Assembly: GCA_038093975.1 (NCBI GenBank) | Contig: JBBPTG010000001.1 | Span: 434,001-498,000 of the forward strand | Direction of reading: 5' to 3' | Length of the DNA stretch: 64,000 bases | Origin: Chalciporus piperatus | Lineage: Eukaryota > Basidiomycota > Agaricomycetes > Boletales > Boletaceae | Shown: piece by piece, positions 33,962 to 44,987 of the stretch | Layout of the letters: each line of letters opens with the position of its first letter | How positions within the stretch are numbered: the first letter of the stretch is position 1 | Notes under the pieces: model-generated | Told to the model about the DNA's origin: nothing | Databases searched by the model: none | What the model saw: the letters and a program-made list of their open reading frames with translations, nothing else | Program-made: the position numbers and the translations under genes

Positions 33962-33980
33962 CTAACGACAATGTCGTTAG
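33962..33980. repeat. Perfect 19-nt palindrome next to tRNA-Ser
   Basis: CTAACGACAATGTCGTTAG: two 9-nt arms around one base. It lies 36 bp beyond the 3' end of the tRNA gene, past the T-run terminator, and 69 bp upstream of the phosphatase start. Confidence 0.6.
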
Positions 33981-34016
33981 CGGAAAAAAGGCAGTTGACA
34001 CCAAGTCGAAAAAATT

Positions 34017-34106
34017 CGCTGACAGCAGGATTTGAACCTACGCGGGCAATGCCCAAGTGATGATGTGTATTCAAATCACTCGCCTTAACGACTCGGCCAT
34101 ATCAGC
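34017..34106 (-). tRNA. tRNA-Ser (UGA anticodon)
   Basis: A class II tRNA read on the minus strand. The acceptor stem pairs GCTGATA with TGTCAGC (one G-T pair). A TGGCCGAGT D-arm follows, then an AGTGA/TCACT anticodon stem. Its loop is 15 nt; taking out an 8-nt intron after position 37 leaves a 7-nt loop TTTGAAA with anticodon TGA. The long variable arm TGGGCATTGCCC and the T-arm GTAGG-TTCAAAT-CCTGC fit serine. A run of six T follows the gene as a Pol III terminator. Confidence 0.88.
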
Positions 34107-34280
34107 TTGTTGAATGCAGCTTACAATTGCTAAGCTTGAAACGAATCGGAAACTGATGACCCGAAATGCAGCACCCTCGCTCCTTGCACGCACAAGTCAA
34201 CACCCTCACACATAATTTTTGGCCATTCCTTTTTGTCTTTTTTCTCTACTTATTGGCTGCCTGGGAGCAGCTACACATTC

Positions 34281-34900
34281 ATGGATTCACTCATCCCATT
34301 CACGACATCGGGATCCTTGGTAGATTGTGTGGACAGTACGTCTGCCGAGTCACCTACACACCGAACCAAACGCCCTGAGCCCTCCCCATGATCACTCTTG
34401 CCCCGTTTTATGATATCCCGGCTTAGGAAAGATGCTGGTGGTGCTTAGGGACGGTCGAAAGTTGCATGGCGTATTGCGCTCGTATGATCAATTTGGTGAG
34501 TCGATGAATCAGGTTTTGGATGATGTGCTGCCATTGACCCCTCGTTACCTGGCACAGCAAACCTTGTCCTTGAAGATACCGTCGAGCGAATATACCACGG
34601 TAACGCATTCGCAGAACACTGGCATGGTCTCTTCCTCATTCGAGGGGAGAATGTAGTGTTACTCGGGGAAATTGTAGGGGTTCCGGTGCGCCCATCCTCG
34701 TGTGGTCACTTACTACTTTGTCCCTCCAGGACCTCGATCAAGAAGATGATGTTCCTTTACGACAAGTCGATTATCAGTTTCTGGATCCATATCACAAAAA
34801 TGACATTGCTAAGAAGAAAGCTCGTGAGGATTTCAAGGCCAATGTCTTGTATGAGCAGAAAGGGTTTTGCAAAGAGGGCGGGGAGGGTGATGGATACTGA
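34281..34900 (+). CDS. LSM1: Sm-like protein LSm1
   Basis: Subunit of the cytoplasmic Lsm1-7 ring that binds oligoadenylated mRNA and promotes decapping. Exons 34281-34335, 34427-34495, 34558-34673 and 34730-34900 give 136 residues. Sm motif 1 is [21 protein letters not shown] with [13 protein letters not shown], and Sm motif 2 is [14 protein letters not shown]. The tail after [10 protein letters not shown] is the helical Lsm1-specific C-terminal extension. The short first exon ([18 protein letters not shown]) matches the usual Lsm1 start. Confidence 0.95.
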
Positions 34901-35079
34901 TGTATAAAACAGTCATTGTATCAACTTGCCCGCTAGTTCGTGTTTCATGACCATCAATTCGTGTGTTATCTACATTTCACCCAATAATGAAAGGGGAACA
35001 CGGCTACAATACGGCGGGAGTGCGATATTAGGGGGAAAGACATAAAGGCGAAACGATAGTGCAAGAACAATAGATGCAG

Positions 35080-38000
35080 TTAGGATGGCTTCTTCTTTCC
35101 TCGCTCCGAAACATTGCCCAGAGACCGGGATTTACTGGAGCCATTGAGCTGGGGTTCTGAATGAAGAGGTCTGGACGGGCTGTTTGACTGAGGATATAGT
35201 ATGTCTTCGATACGTTTTCGTATCTCGCGCTCCTGCGTAGTAAGCTTGAGAAGAATTGCGTCGTTAGTCTCCTTGTCGAACGAGACTTCAGCAATGCGGA
35301 GCTTCTGCCAACTAAACAACCGTCAAGCACCAGCACGCGATTCATATGACATCGACCTCACCCTGCATGACGCTCGCACTTTTTCTTGCCAGTACACCAC
35401 CACTCGCCATGGCTGACGGGTGCACCATCAAGCGGCATGGCGTCGTCCCCTGACTCGGCCTTGGTCCGCTCCTCCTCGTAGCTCTCCAACACCTCGGCTC
35501 CAAAGTCTGCCCATTCCTCCTCACCAAAGCAGAGCCTCTGATCCCATCCACACTCATCCATATTCTCGGCTCTCTCAGAAGCAAGGTCCACCACTTTCTC
35601 GCGCCACAACACCATGTCCAGCTCCCGCTTCATGAACTCACGTTCTGTGACCACATCCTCGAGCCGAGCGTTCAGACGAGCAACTTCTCGCTCTGCCCTT
35701 CGTTTCGCTGCCGCGTCGAGTGGCTCCTGTTTCGGTTGTGAGCTGCCACTGTCAACGTCCATCTTGCTAGGTGATTTTGTCTCAACGGGGACAACCACGC
35801 CTTCGCGCTTCGTAGCGTTCCTGACGCTTTGCCAGAGTAAATCCCGAGTACCACCCAAATTCTCCCATCCTGCAATGTGCGCCTGCATGTACTTGATACC
35901 ACATTCATCAGAGCAATACTTGGAGAATGCGCCACGCGACGGCTTGTGGCATGTGTCAGGTGATGAGGGATTCTCATGTTCGAGTCCAAAGAGGCATCGC
36001 CGCTTCCATGTCGTCCGTAGATGCGGATTCTCTGGAAAGCGATGCACAAATGAGCCACTAAATCGAAGAGCAGTGAAGACGAGGACACACTTTGGATGCA
36101 TGGGGGACAAATGAATTGATCAACGAGTTCAATTTCCAGGTCAGGCATCTTGACACATTGGGTATGGAACCACTCGTCACACCTGTAGATCGTTGGTTCA
36201 GGTTTGCATACACTTTCGTTTACCATACTCACCGGTCACAAGCTATCATCATCCGATCTTCATCGTAGCGGGTCTTGCAGACACAGTAGAGTTTGTCATC
36301 CTCCCTTTCACTCTCTTCTGCCTCTGGTTCAGGTACAGGGTCCTCTGCAGCACCGGGCAGGACAGACGCAGAGCGGGATCGGGCATTGGTATTTGATCCA
36401 CCTTTAAGAGCAGCAATTTTCGGGGGGGCCTCCACGGCGGTGGGTTTAGCCTTCGTTTTTGGAGCGGGCTTGGCTCGTGGCTTGGGAGGCTGTTTCGGTT
36501 TCGCAGGAGCCTGTTGTGAATGGTACATTTAATATGACGTGATTGTTTTGAAGTGAATAAACTATCTCCACCTTGGAGGCCGTATCCTTTTTCTTCTTAT
36601 TTCCCGTAGCTGTACTGGTAGTGCCTTTTTCCTTCTCAGCTTTCTTAGTGCGAGGTGCTGGAGGAGGCATGGATGCCCGATCTTTGTCCTCGGCTGCCAT
36701 CGTCAAGTGGGTCTTAGTGACCGAATGGGATGACAGTATTGGCGATGGGCCAGGAGCCTCGCTCAAGCCCCGGTCGACACCTGGACCCACGGGTGAAGCC
36801 AAATTCGATTTCATTTGGCTCTTCGGTACAGTAGGTACTGCGCGAACGGGAGCGTCCTCGACGAGCCTCAAAAGTTCTTCGTCCAAATCCATCATCGATG
36901 ATTCAGGGACCGACGATTCGTGCTCGGAGACCGGTTGTGGTTCAGGAGATTGACCAGGAGACGGGTCTGGCTGGTTAGGTAGGGCCGGTGTCCCCTCAGG
37001 AAGTATATTCTGTTCTTCTTTCATAGACACGAGTACGGAGTGAGGTTGCTGGGAAGAACTCCTGTTATGGCTTTGCGATGTATCTGAGTCAGGTGTTGGT
37101 TCTGACACTTTTGAATCCTCTGGATTATGCACTGGGGCAAGTTGAGCATGTTCCGAGGCTTCCTGTTGGTTGGACGCCACTCTGGTCATGGAGAGGTCTG
37201 GAGCAGGCGGCTCAGAAATCATTTCTACTTCATTGGAAAGGTGCTCAGATGTGATCGGGCCAGAGGGTGGAGGCGAGACCTGTGGATCAGGCATTGCTCG
37301 CGTATCAGGAGGGTCAGAATCGGACCGACACTGGGGTCCTACATGAAGGTCGATGCCGGGGAGGGCTGATGCGTCTATGTAAGGTGAGCGAGGCGACGAG
37401 ACCTTTGGTGGTGAGGCGTCAGAAAGGTGAGCTTGCGCTTCCGAGGGTCCAGGTAGAAGGGACTGCGTAGGTGTCGGTGGGATTGACTTGGGATCGACCA
37501 GAGATTGTCGAGAAAGTGGTTGAGATTCGGATGCTGAAGCTTTCGGAGTCACAGATGCTTCCAGAAGAGCCAGGGGTGGTGACGGCTCCCTGCGAGTATG
37601 GAATGGAGGCGTAGGCACTAATAGAAGTGGCGGTGAGACCGTGCATCAGAGATAGCAAAAGAGACAACACACATTTTTCTGCGACTGCCTCATGCAACGT
37701 CGGGACCAAATCTTCTACGACAGTGTCCTCATTCATCGGTGATATCTTCAACTGCGTGCGCTCTTTCGCAATTTGGTTCCCAGGGTCGCTCACTGGGTGG
37801 GGCACAGACGCGACTGGCGGTGGCGAGATGCGCCGGGTTCTCTCCGGTTGCTCCTCCCAAACACGTATTGGGTGGCGTTCAGGGAGAGGGTGAGAAAGCT
37901 CACTCACAGGCATGGCTTCCGGTGCACCGAGATTCGTTGCCTGCCTTGAACCGTGGATAGGGAGTGGAGGCGGATGACGCGACTGTGTCTGTTCGCGAAG

Positions 38001-39401
38001 CACACCATCCATGCCCTCAACTTTGGAAGGGGATGTTCGTGCCTCTCTAATGGCATGAGGCTTATCGTGTCTCACAGCTATTGCGAGCCTCGGCACTGGA
38101 ACTTGTAAAGGAATCTGCGCATGTTCGCCCGGGATGTCGTACATGGAACGCTCCCTAGGTGCCTCGCGTCTGATTACTTCGAAACTGGACGAACCTGGCC
38201 TGGGCAAGTCTCTCACGAAGGGTGAGTCGTTTGTCAGGACGCTGATACCTCCCGCCATTCTCGGCCCATGTCCAAATCTCGGAGACATCTCTACCGCTGG
38301 CGAGGGGGAAGGGGCCAAGGAGGCTTGCGTTGGAGAATAATGAGATCGGAATTGCTGGGGGGAGTGGCGATGTGGGGAATGGTTGCGAGGGGATTGGTGG
38401 GGGGTGTTGGCGTGGAGAGGGTAGTGTTGTTGAAAAAGTGGAGATGAGACGGATGGAGATGAGGGTGGAACGGACGAGGAGGTTTGTGGAGGGCCAAAGA
38501 CTCGAAGATCGCTGGCTGGTCCCACCATGAGGCCCGGTGCTGACCGGGTGGCATCCATGTGAAGTCCTGGTTGCCGTCGCACTGTGGCGTAATCGTTGAG
38601 CGTGCTAGCCGAAGAGTGATGGATACTCGCTGACCCTAGCTGGGGATCTAAGGGTGAAGGAGGACAAACGTCACGGATGCGTTTGTGTGGTCTCGCATTG
38701 TCTTCCAAAGGTGGAGGATGATCGAGGAAACGTTGGTGGGGATGGGTTACAGACGCGAGCGTCAGTGGATGGGAGTAGTGCCGGGAATGATGTTCGTGAT
38801 CGTGAACGAGGGCACCGTGTGGGCGAGCGTGGGGATAGATGTCTTGTTCAAAACGTCTGTCTCGGTGGTGTTCACTCTCTGCATCTCTCTCGGAACGAGC
38901 GGCCGTTGGTGATGTAGTGCTAATTCTGCGACGTTCCTCCGAGGCAACATGGACGAGTGCGTCGAGACCTAGAAATGGTGACCGCTGGGCCGTATGTGCA
39001 GAGGGAGAGGACGTGGTATGGACGTATGGGTGATTCTGGACATGTCTGTGCTCTGTTGGTGAGTACAAAATGGGAAGGTTGAGGATTGTACTGGGAGACG
39101 AGGGGGGTGAAGAGTAAGTGAGGGGAGAAGGGCGAGAAAGACGACGGGTGCGGTTTGAAGGAGATACAGTCGGGTCAGGGTTGTTCAGTATGGAGAGCAG
39201 AGAAGAGGAAGACGGGGGTGGATTTGGAGTGGACGGTGCAGGGTGGTGAAGGAGAGCATCGATCGTTCTCGGTCTGTCATTGTATCTCGGGGAGTCAGAA
39301 TGAGCGCTATGAGCAGTTGATGGAGTGTTTGTCTCGTCGTCGTCGTCGTTTGCGAGATCGTTGCAGAGGAGAGAGGAAATGTCCATCCGACGAGGGGACA
39401 T
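35080..39401 (-). CDS. SPP1: COMPASS subunit SPP1/CFP1 with a very long N-terminus
   Basis: PHD-finger subunit of the Set1 (COMPASS) H3K4 methyltransferase. Six exons (37673-39401, 36572-37617, 36233-36510, 36091-36182, 35362-36031, 35080-35311) give 1348 residues, against about 350 in yeast. The PHD finger lies near residues 1000-1050 (LYCVCKTRYDEDRMM, CDRCDEWFHTQC, FICPPC). After it come a CFP1-type cysteine-rich region (KRRCLFG, KYCSDECGIKYM), a coiled coil (about 1180-1220), and a zinc-binding end (GEWWCTGKKKCERHAG). The first 900 residues are disordered, rich in Pro, Ser and His. Exons 1 and 2 are joined by a canonical 55-nt intron, so the extension belongs to the same frame. Confidence 0.85.
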
Positions 39402-39541
39402 CGTGGTACGAGACAAAGTTCACACGCAGCCAAAGAGAGTAGAGAAATTGATTTGGATTGAAATGTACAACGAGACATTGCGACGACATCCACACGAAGA
39501 CCACGAAGGGTCGTCCGCCGAGCACTAATAGTCCTGCATGG

Positions 39542-39906
39542 ATGCACCGCACCCAAGTCCCATCGTTCACGCGAGTTCTCCCTCTGCAGCCATCCAACGG
39601 TCTCGATGTCCTAGATCTGCCTCGTCCCGAAGGCGGGCGAATCGTCGTCGAGATGCTTTTGCGTGGCTGGAAAGAGAGTGAGCTCGCTGTGCTGAACGAC
39701 GAGGTGAGACTGACTGACCTGACTTTATTTGCGTTGTAAAGAAAAGAGAAATGATAATAAATTATTTTATTTTATTATCAAGAACTGTACAGGACCAAGA
39801 ACTGTGGCTTGAGTGGACCCCGGACAGCAGGTATCATTCTAGTTATCACTCTGGTATCGCTCAGGTGTCACTGAGGGTATCACTGAGAGTATCACTGTAT
39901 CACTGA
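39542..39906 (+). CDS. Possible small ORF in the SPP1/STM1 intergenic
   Basis: Two exons (39542-39703 and 39793-39906) joined by a GTGAGA/ACAG intron would give 91 residues: a Pro/Leu-rich start, GGRIVVEMLLRGWKESELAV, then DQELWLEWTPDS and a tail made by a GTATCACTGAG repeat. I recognise no family. The first exon keeps an open frame with ordered composition. The case is weak, and the stretch may be promoter sequence. Confidence 0.28.
39832..39906. repeat. Degenerate tandem repeat, unit about GTATCACTGAG
   Basis: Six or so imperfect copies of (G)GTATCACT(GAG) in 75 bp, followed at about 39912-39930 by a TCG microsatellite. It lies 60-160 bp upstream of the STM1-like start codon. Confidence 0.7.
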
Positions 39907-39989
39907 GCGCATCGTCGTCGTCGTCGTCGACCTCGATCGCACAATCCGACTCACTCGGTCAAACTTGACCCATCGGCACCGCCATCATC

Positions 39990-41233
39990 ATGTCGGTCGC
40001 CTCAAGAAACGCATTCGCTCTCCTCGACGGTCAGTCTCAATTCCATACCATCTACCCCATATCCTCATTCAATCAACACAGATGACCCTTCTCGTCCAGC
40101 ATCCCCACCACCTGCATCCGCTCCAGCACCACAACAGGCATCGGCGCCATCCGCAAGGGGATCCCAACGTGGACGTGGTGGTAACCGTGGCGGTCGATAC
40201 TACCCGCGTGGTGGTGCTCGCCCAAATGCTGATCGCGATCCTGCCACAACAGAGGAGCCCCCTGTCGGTGCAGAAGGAACAAAGCGACGCTGTCAGTCTG
40301 ATCTCTCTGATCTCTCTCTTTCTCATTCACATCACCACTCCCAGTCGATGGCGAGCGCAAGGAGGGCCGCGGAAGGGGCCGTGGTTCCAACCGTGGCAGA
40401 GGCCGTACTTTCGACAGACACAGTGCTACCGGAAAGACGTGCGTCTAATATCACATTTATTCCCCTGTTCTCATCCCTTTTCAGTGACTCGGAAAAGAAA
40501 ATACACAACACTTGGGGCGGCGATGACGGCAATGCCGAACTCAAGGCAGAGGAGGCTGCCACAAACGACGCAGCTGTAGAGTCTGGCAACTTGAACAACT
40601 GGGGTGCTCCAGCAGAGAATGCCACCGGTGACTGGGGTGCTCCAGCAGAGAATGCCGCTGGTGATTGGGGTGCTCCCGCCGCAGACGCAACCCCAGGACA
40701 AGCACCTGACGCCGAAAAGCCAGAGGGTGCTCGCCGAAGGGACCGTGAACCAGAGGAAGAGGACAACACCCTTACCTTCGACCAATACCTCGCGCAGAAA
40801 GGAGGAGACGAATCCCTCGTCCCGAAGCTCGAGGTTCGCAAAGCTAACGAAGGTGCAGACGAAAATCTTTGGGATGGTGCTGTCCTTTTGGAAAAAAGCG
40901 AAGGCGAGGCCTACTTCTCCGGAAAGGTATCCACTAATTTTTCTCGCTCTCTGTTTCGCCTTTTCATCTCCTTTTCAGGTCAAGTCTGCTCCCAAGGCGC
41001 GCACTGACAAGAAAGAAAAGGTCTTCATCGAAATTGAGGCTCGCTTCGAGCGTCCTTCACGTGGCGGCCGTGGACGCGGCGACAGAGGTGACGGCAGAGG
41101 CCGTGGCGACAGAGGCGAGGGCAGAGGCCGTGGTGGTCGCGGTCGTGGTGGTAGAGGCCGCGGTGCCGCGAATGGCACCGTTACCGTCACTGTCAACGTC
41201 GACGATGAAACTGCTTTTCCTTCTCTTTCGTAG
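39990..41233 (+). CDS. STM1: STM1/SERBP1-like ribosome-associated protein
   Basis: Hyaluronan/mRNA-binding family protein; yeast Stm1 and animal SERBP1 clamp idle 80S ribosomes. Exons 39990-40029, 40082-40291, 40345-40438, 40485-40926 and 40979-41233 give 346 residues. The N-terminus MSVASRNAFALLDDDPSRP is the usual Stm1 start. RGG-rich patches lie near residues 40-65 and 85-110 and at the C-terminus. The core has TFDQYLAQKGG and the DENLWDGAVLLEK region. Three imperfect copies of WGAPAENA-xGD occur near residues 140-170. Convergent with NDUFA5. Confidence 0.88.
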
Positions 41234-41793
41234 GCAAAAACATCTGACAAGTTTTCATATCCGTTTCCGAACCCGCCTACTTTGTCACTCCCTTCGATCA
41301 TTGTACGGGTTACGGTCGTTATGAATACGGTCTGGTCCCAATCGACTTGATTCAAACAAGATGTTCTTCCTTTCCTCCTGCTTTTATGTATGTATAAAAG
41401 CGAAAAATCTGTTTCCACGATCACTCTCTATATGTACACCCGCTCTGTTTCTTTGTACATAGACATGGCTTACCTTGGCATGATTCGTTTTCTTTCTCTG
41501 TGGGGCAAATGCAACTGAAACGATAGCTCACGGAACGCGCCATCGTACAACCACCCCGGGCCCGGATCTACCCTGCTCTCATTCCACTGCCGCTGATAAC
41601 ATATGAAAAGCAACTCAGCCCCATTCAAGTCTCGCAGAGAACCGTCCGCGTTCTACTCGTCATATGCCAGCCAACGAAACCCACTTGGAGGATTCAATTA
41701 TTCGTAGTCATCGACAGCATGTAGCATTGTAGACTCTCTGAGCAACAACAAAGCGTGTCTGCGCCATTCCTTCACCCTCTGCATCCTGCCTCG
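41234..41793. other. Convergent 3' region STM1-like/NDUFA5
   Basis: 560 bp between two convergent stops. Open frames here are antisense extensions; no gene or repeat is called. Confidence 0.45.
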
Positions 41794-42244
41794 TTATGGT
41801 GTTGGTCTTGACTCGTTGCCAAAGTATTCCCATTGACCCGGCAAGGGCTTTTCCGCCAATGGCTCCCAGCTGCATGACAGTCAAGCTGGTGTAAATCCCA
41901 ATGAACGCGCGAGACACCCACGCTTTCCACTCCAACATGTTCTGAGCGACTTTCAGCTCGTCCATGGCAATGTTTAGAGACTCTTCAATCTGACCCTCGT
42001 CCAACTGTTTCTCTACAGCAGCTATGTCACCATTTGCACTCTGCACTGTGTTGAGTTTGTACTTCGTGAGTGCTTCGACACCTTGTCTGTACACGGATGC
42101 GGAGGGTATCGACGAGAGCACCGAGAGCGTGGATTGGTATGTTTCAGTGAGCACGGGGAGCGGGTTTGGGTGTACGGCAAGACCTGTGATACCAGTCGTC
42201 TTCTTGACGACCTGCTGGAGCAGCGGACGGGTGAGTCTGAACAT
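41794..42244 (-). CDS. NDUFA5: Complex I subunit NDUFA5 (B13)
   Basis: Accessory subunit of mitochondrial NADH dehydrogenase (29.9 kDa/B13 family). Exons 41922-42244 and 41794-41869 give 132 residues. The family is clear: KKTTGITGLAVHPNPLPVL, ETYQSTLSVLSSIPSASVYR, EKQLDEGQIEESLNIAMDEL, and across the splice EWKAWEPLAEKPLPGQWEYF. The start at 42244 was chosen because MFRLTRPLLQQV looks like a mitochondrial leader; an in-frame extension to 42337 would overlap the neighbouring promoter. It diverges from bL32m with only 91 bp between start codons. Confidence 0.93.
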
Positions 42245-42335
42245 GGTAGTAGAGAGATGTCCTAGTGGCTGTACTTCAAGTTCAGTGTATTCAATAACGT
42301 CAGAGCCAAACCACCGACGCCGTTTCTTCTTCACC

Positions 42336-42776
42336 ATGGCTTCACTTTCACTTCACCAGACTCGCTCATTTTTCTCTGCGTTCGGTCTGCCATGGATACG
42401 GTCATTGACCGCAGCGACGTCTGTACCAACTTTTTTGTCGTGGCAGAAACCATTCAACTTGGCGCTCCCTACGCTCGAGTCTCTAATGGAACTCTTACCC
42501 CCACTGGTCCTTGCCGTACCAAAAAGCAAAATATCTCACTCTAGAAAATCGATGCGTAGTGCCAACAAAGGCCTCAAGGACAAGCAGAGTCTGTCACGTT
42601 CTCTCCTCCGCCCAATGACCACCTTTTGACTATATTGCATTGCAGATATTGTCAACTGCCCAGGCTGTGGAGAGGCAAAACTTGCCCATCATGCCTGCAG
42701 AAGTTGCTATGACACTATCGTCGCGAAGTCGAGACAACAGAGCAAGAAACCTAGCACCTCTGTAGGCAAGGCTTAA
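42336..42776 (+). CDS. MRPL32: Mitochondrial ribosomal protein bL32m
   Basis: Zinc-binding protein of the mitochondrial large ribosomal subunit. Exons 42336-42588 and 42646-42776 give 127 residues. An N-terminal mitochondrial leader (MASLSLHQTRSFFSAF) is followed by LLPPLVLAVPKSKISHSRK, MRSANKGLKDKQN, and the zinc site CPGCGEAKLAHHACRSCY. Its maturation in yeast needs the m-AAA protease. It shares a compact divergent promoter with NDUFA5, so two nucleus-encoded mitochondrial genes may be co-regulated. Confidence 0.93.
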
Positions 42777-43201
42777 CCTCGTACGATTCAGGCCTGGAGC
42801 TTGAACTCGCGAGCATACACGTATGTATCTCAAGCTAATGCAAGACAAGACTTTTCTTACAACGTTGTACTCCATTCTAGTTTCGAAAATGCTCTTATGC
42901 CAACTCGGCCGATCACTTGCATGCGTCGCCCCCACCCATTACTGTACTATTTCCGTTATTCCTCGGTGTTAGGCATAACGTAGTTTTCCAAACCAGACCG
43001 ACGAGAGAGAGGAATACAGCGACCGTAACAACCTCATTGCATTTCTCAAGTGTTTCCCAGTTTGTGTGATCTGCAGCACCGCAATACTTGCAAGTGTGGA
43101 GATGTGAACTTGCTTGACATGAATGTCCATCCGGCTATTCCTCTCCCGTCATGAGACCCGGGGTACAGTAGCCGGATCCCACCCTTTGCTCAAGGACCGT
43201 G
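42777..43201. promoter_or_regulatory. Presumed thiolase promoter and bL32m 3' end
   Basis: 425 bp between two co-directional genes. Nothing else is recognised. Confidence 0.4.
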
Positions 43202-44928
43202 ATGTTCGTGTCGACCGTCCGCTCCCGAATCACATTCTCTACAATGCGAACCGCGTCCACGCAAGCGGGGCAAGGCCTTGCTGCTGTCTTGGAGAAACGT
43301 CCAGACGATGTAGTCATCACTTTTGCGAAGCGCACCGCGCTGGGCAAATACAGAAAGGGCCAATTCAAGGATTCCCCCGTAGATGAGATGATGCAGGCAT
43401 TGTTCAAGGTGTGCTCAGTGGTTTATGGTACGCGCGAAGTCGAGTTCAACGCTTTTCTTCAGGCCACGCTCAAGGAGACCAGCCTTGACCCCAGCAAAAT
43501 AGAGGATATATGCGTCGGTATGTTGATTTCTCGTACTCAGAAGTGGATAGTGTAGACATTCGCCGTCAGGAACTTGTCATCCTCCTTCGCCTGCCTACGC
43601 CTCTCGTGCGGCTGCGCTGGCAGCCGGGATACCCCATGAAGTGCCTATATCCACTGTAAATAGATTGTGCTCCTCTGGCCTCATGGCCATCCGTAATATC
43701 GCCCACGCCATCAAGTCAAACGAGATATCACTCGGTGTTGCCGTTGGTGTAGAGAACATGACGCTCAAGTGAGTTGCGTCTGAAGAGTTTATTTCATTTG
43801 CTCAACGACGGACAGTGCTCGTCCGACGCCAATCATTGCTGACGTGGTTGACAACCATACCCAATCCCACGACAGTGTCCAGGTATTACTTTGTGTCCCT
43901 GACGACGTCCCTCACATATTGAATCTGCTCGATTGTAGCCCATGGGATGGACCGCTGAGATGGTCGCACAGACATATGGAGTTTCTCGCGCCAAACAAGA
44001 CGAGTATGCGATTCAGTCGCACACGAGGGCTAGCAAGGTGAGCATATGTTTCCTGTTATGCATTCCGAACTTTGACCTCCGTTTTACGTAGGCTCTCGCG
44101 GATGGTATATTCGCAGACGAAATCGTGCCGATCGAATTACGCGGATCTGTCATCTCAGTAGACGATACGATTCGTCCAGGAGTAACCATGGAATCCCTTG
44201 CCGCTTTGAAACCCGTGTTTCCCGATTGGGGCGAAGCAACCACTACCGCTGGTAATGCCAGTGGTATCGGTGACGGTGCTGCGCTGTGCATCCTTACCAC
44301 AAGGGAGAGGGCACAAGCGGAGGGCATGCCGATCGTAGGAAAATGGGTCGGGTCTGCCGTAGTTGGTATGTTGTTCCACGGTTTGATAGGATGGATTGTG
44401 AGGCTTGATCGATCTAGGCGTTGAACCAAAGTACATGGGTGTCGGCCCGATTGCAGCGATTCCAAAGGTCCTCTCTCAGTTTGGTTTGTCGAAAGAAGAC
44501 GTCGACGTTTATGAGGTTTGGAACTGTCATTTCACGTTTTGTAGCTTCAGCTAAAATCCCTGTAGATAAACGAGGCGTTCGCATCACAGTTCGCATACTG
44601 CGTGGAAGAGCTTGGGATCCCAATGGATAAGATCAACCCCAAGTATGATTTTATTTTTATTCTATTGTCGAAGATCTAAATAAAACTGTGTAGTGGTGGT
44701 GCCATCGCTGTGACCCATCCTCTCGGAATGAGTGAGTCGACCTGAGTGGTTCACTTTAATGGCTAAATCTCTCTTGCAGCTGGTGTGCGCCAAGTTGTGA
44801 CCGGATTGGCTGAACTTCGTCGGAGGAACCAGAAATTATTATGCACAAGTATGTGTGTTGGTAGTGGGATGGGTGCGGCGGGTATCTTCGTTAACGAAGC
44901 ACCGTCCCTTCACACGTCCAAGCTTTGA
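43202..44928 (+). CDS. 3-ketoacyl-CoA thiolase with C-terminal SKL
   Basis: Acetyl-CoA C-acyltransferase, last step of beta-oxidation. Ten exons (43202-43408, 43463-43517, 43570-43768, 43816-43882, 43939-44037, 44092-44365, 44418-44515, 44566-44642, 44694-44731, 44780-44928) give 420 residues. Active sites: nucleophile Cys in TVNRLCSSG (about residue 120), INEAFASQFAYC, THPLGMTGVRQ, and the second Cys in MCVGSGMGAAG. The protein ends HTSKL, a peroxisomal PTS1. The N-terminus (MFVSTVRSRITFSTMRTAST) is basic and Ser/Thr-rich with no clear PTS2, so mitochondrial targeting of part of the protein is possible. Confidence 0.93.
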
Positions 44929-44987
44929 GCATATTATTCTTGACTGTTCGTTCTCATCTATCGCACTGTACAATCTATATACACGAT

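Noticed and set aside
41708..42337. A single long 209-codon frame as one protein
   Set aside because: The C-terminal part runs through an intron; splicing restores the NDUFA5 tail ending near QWEYF.
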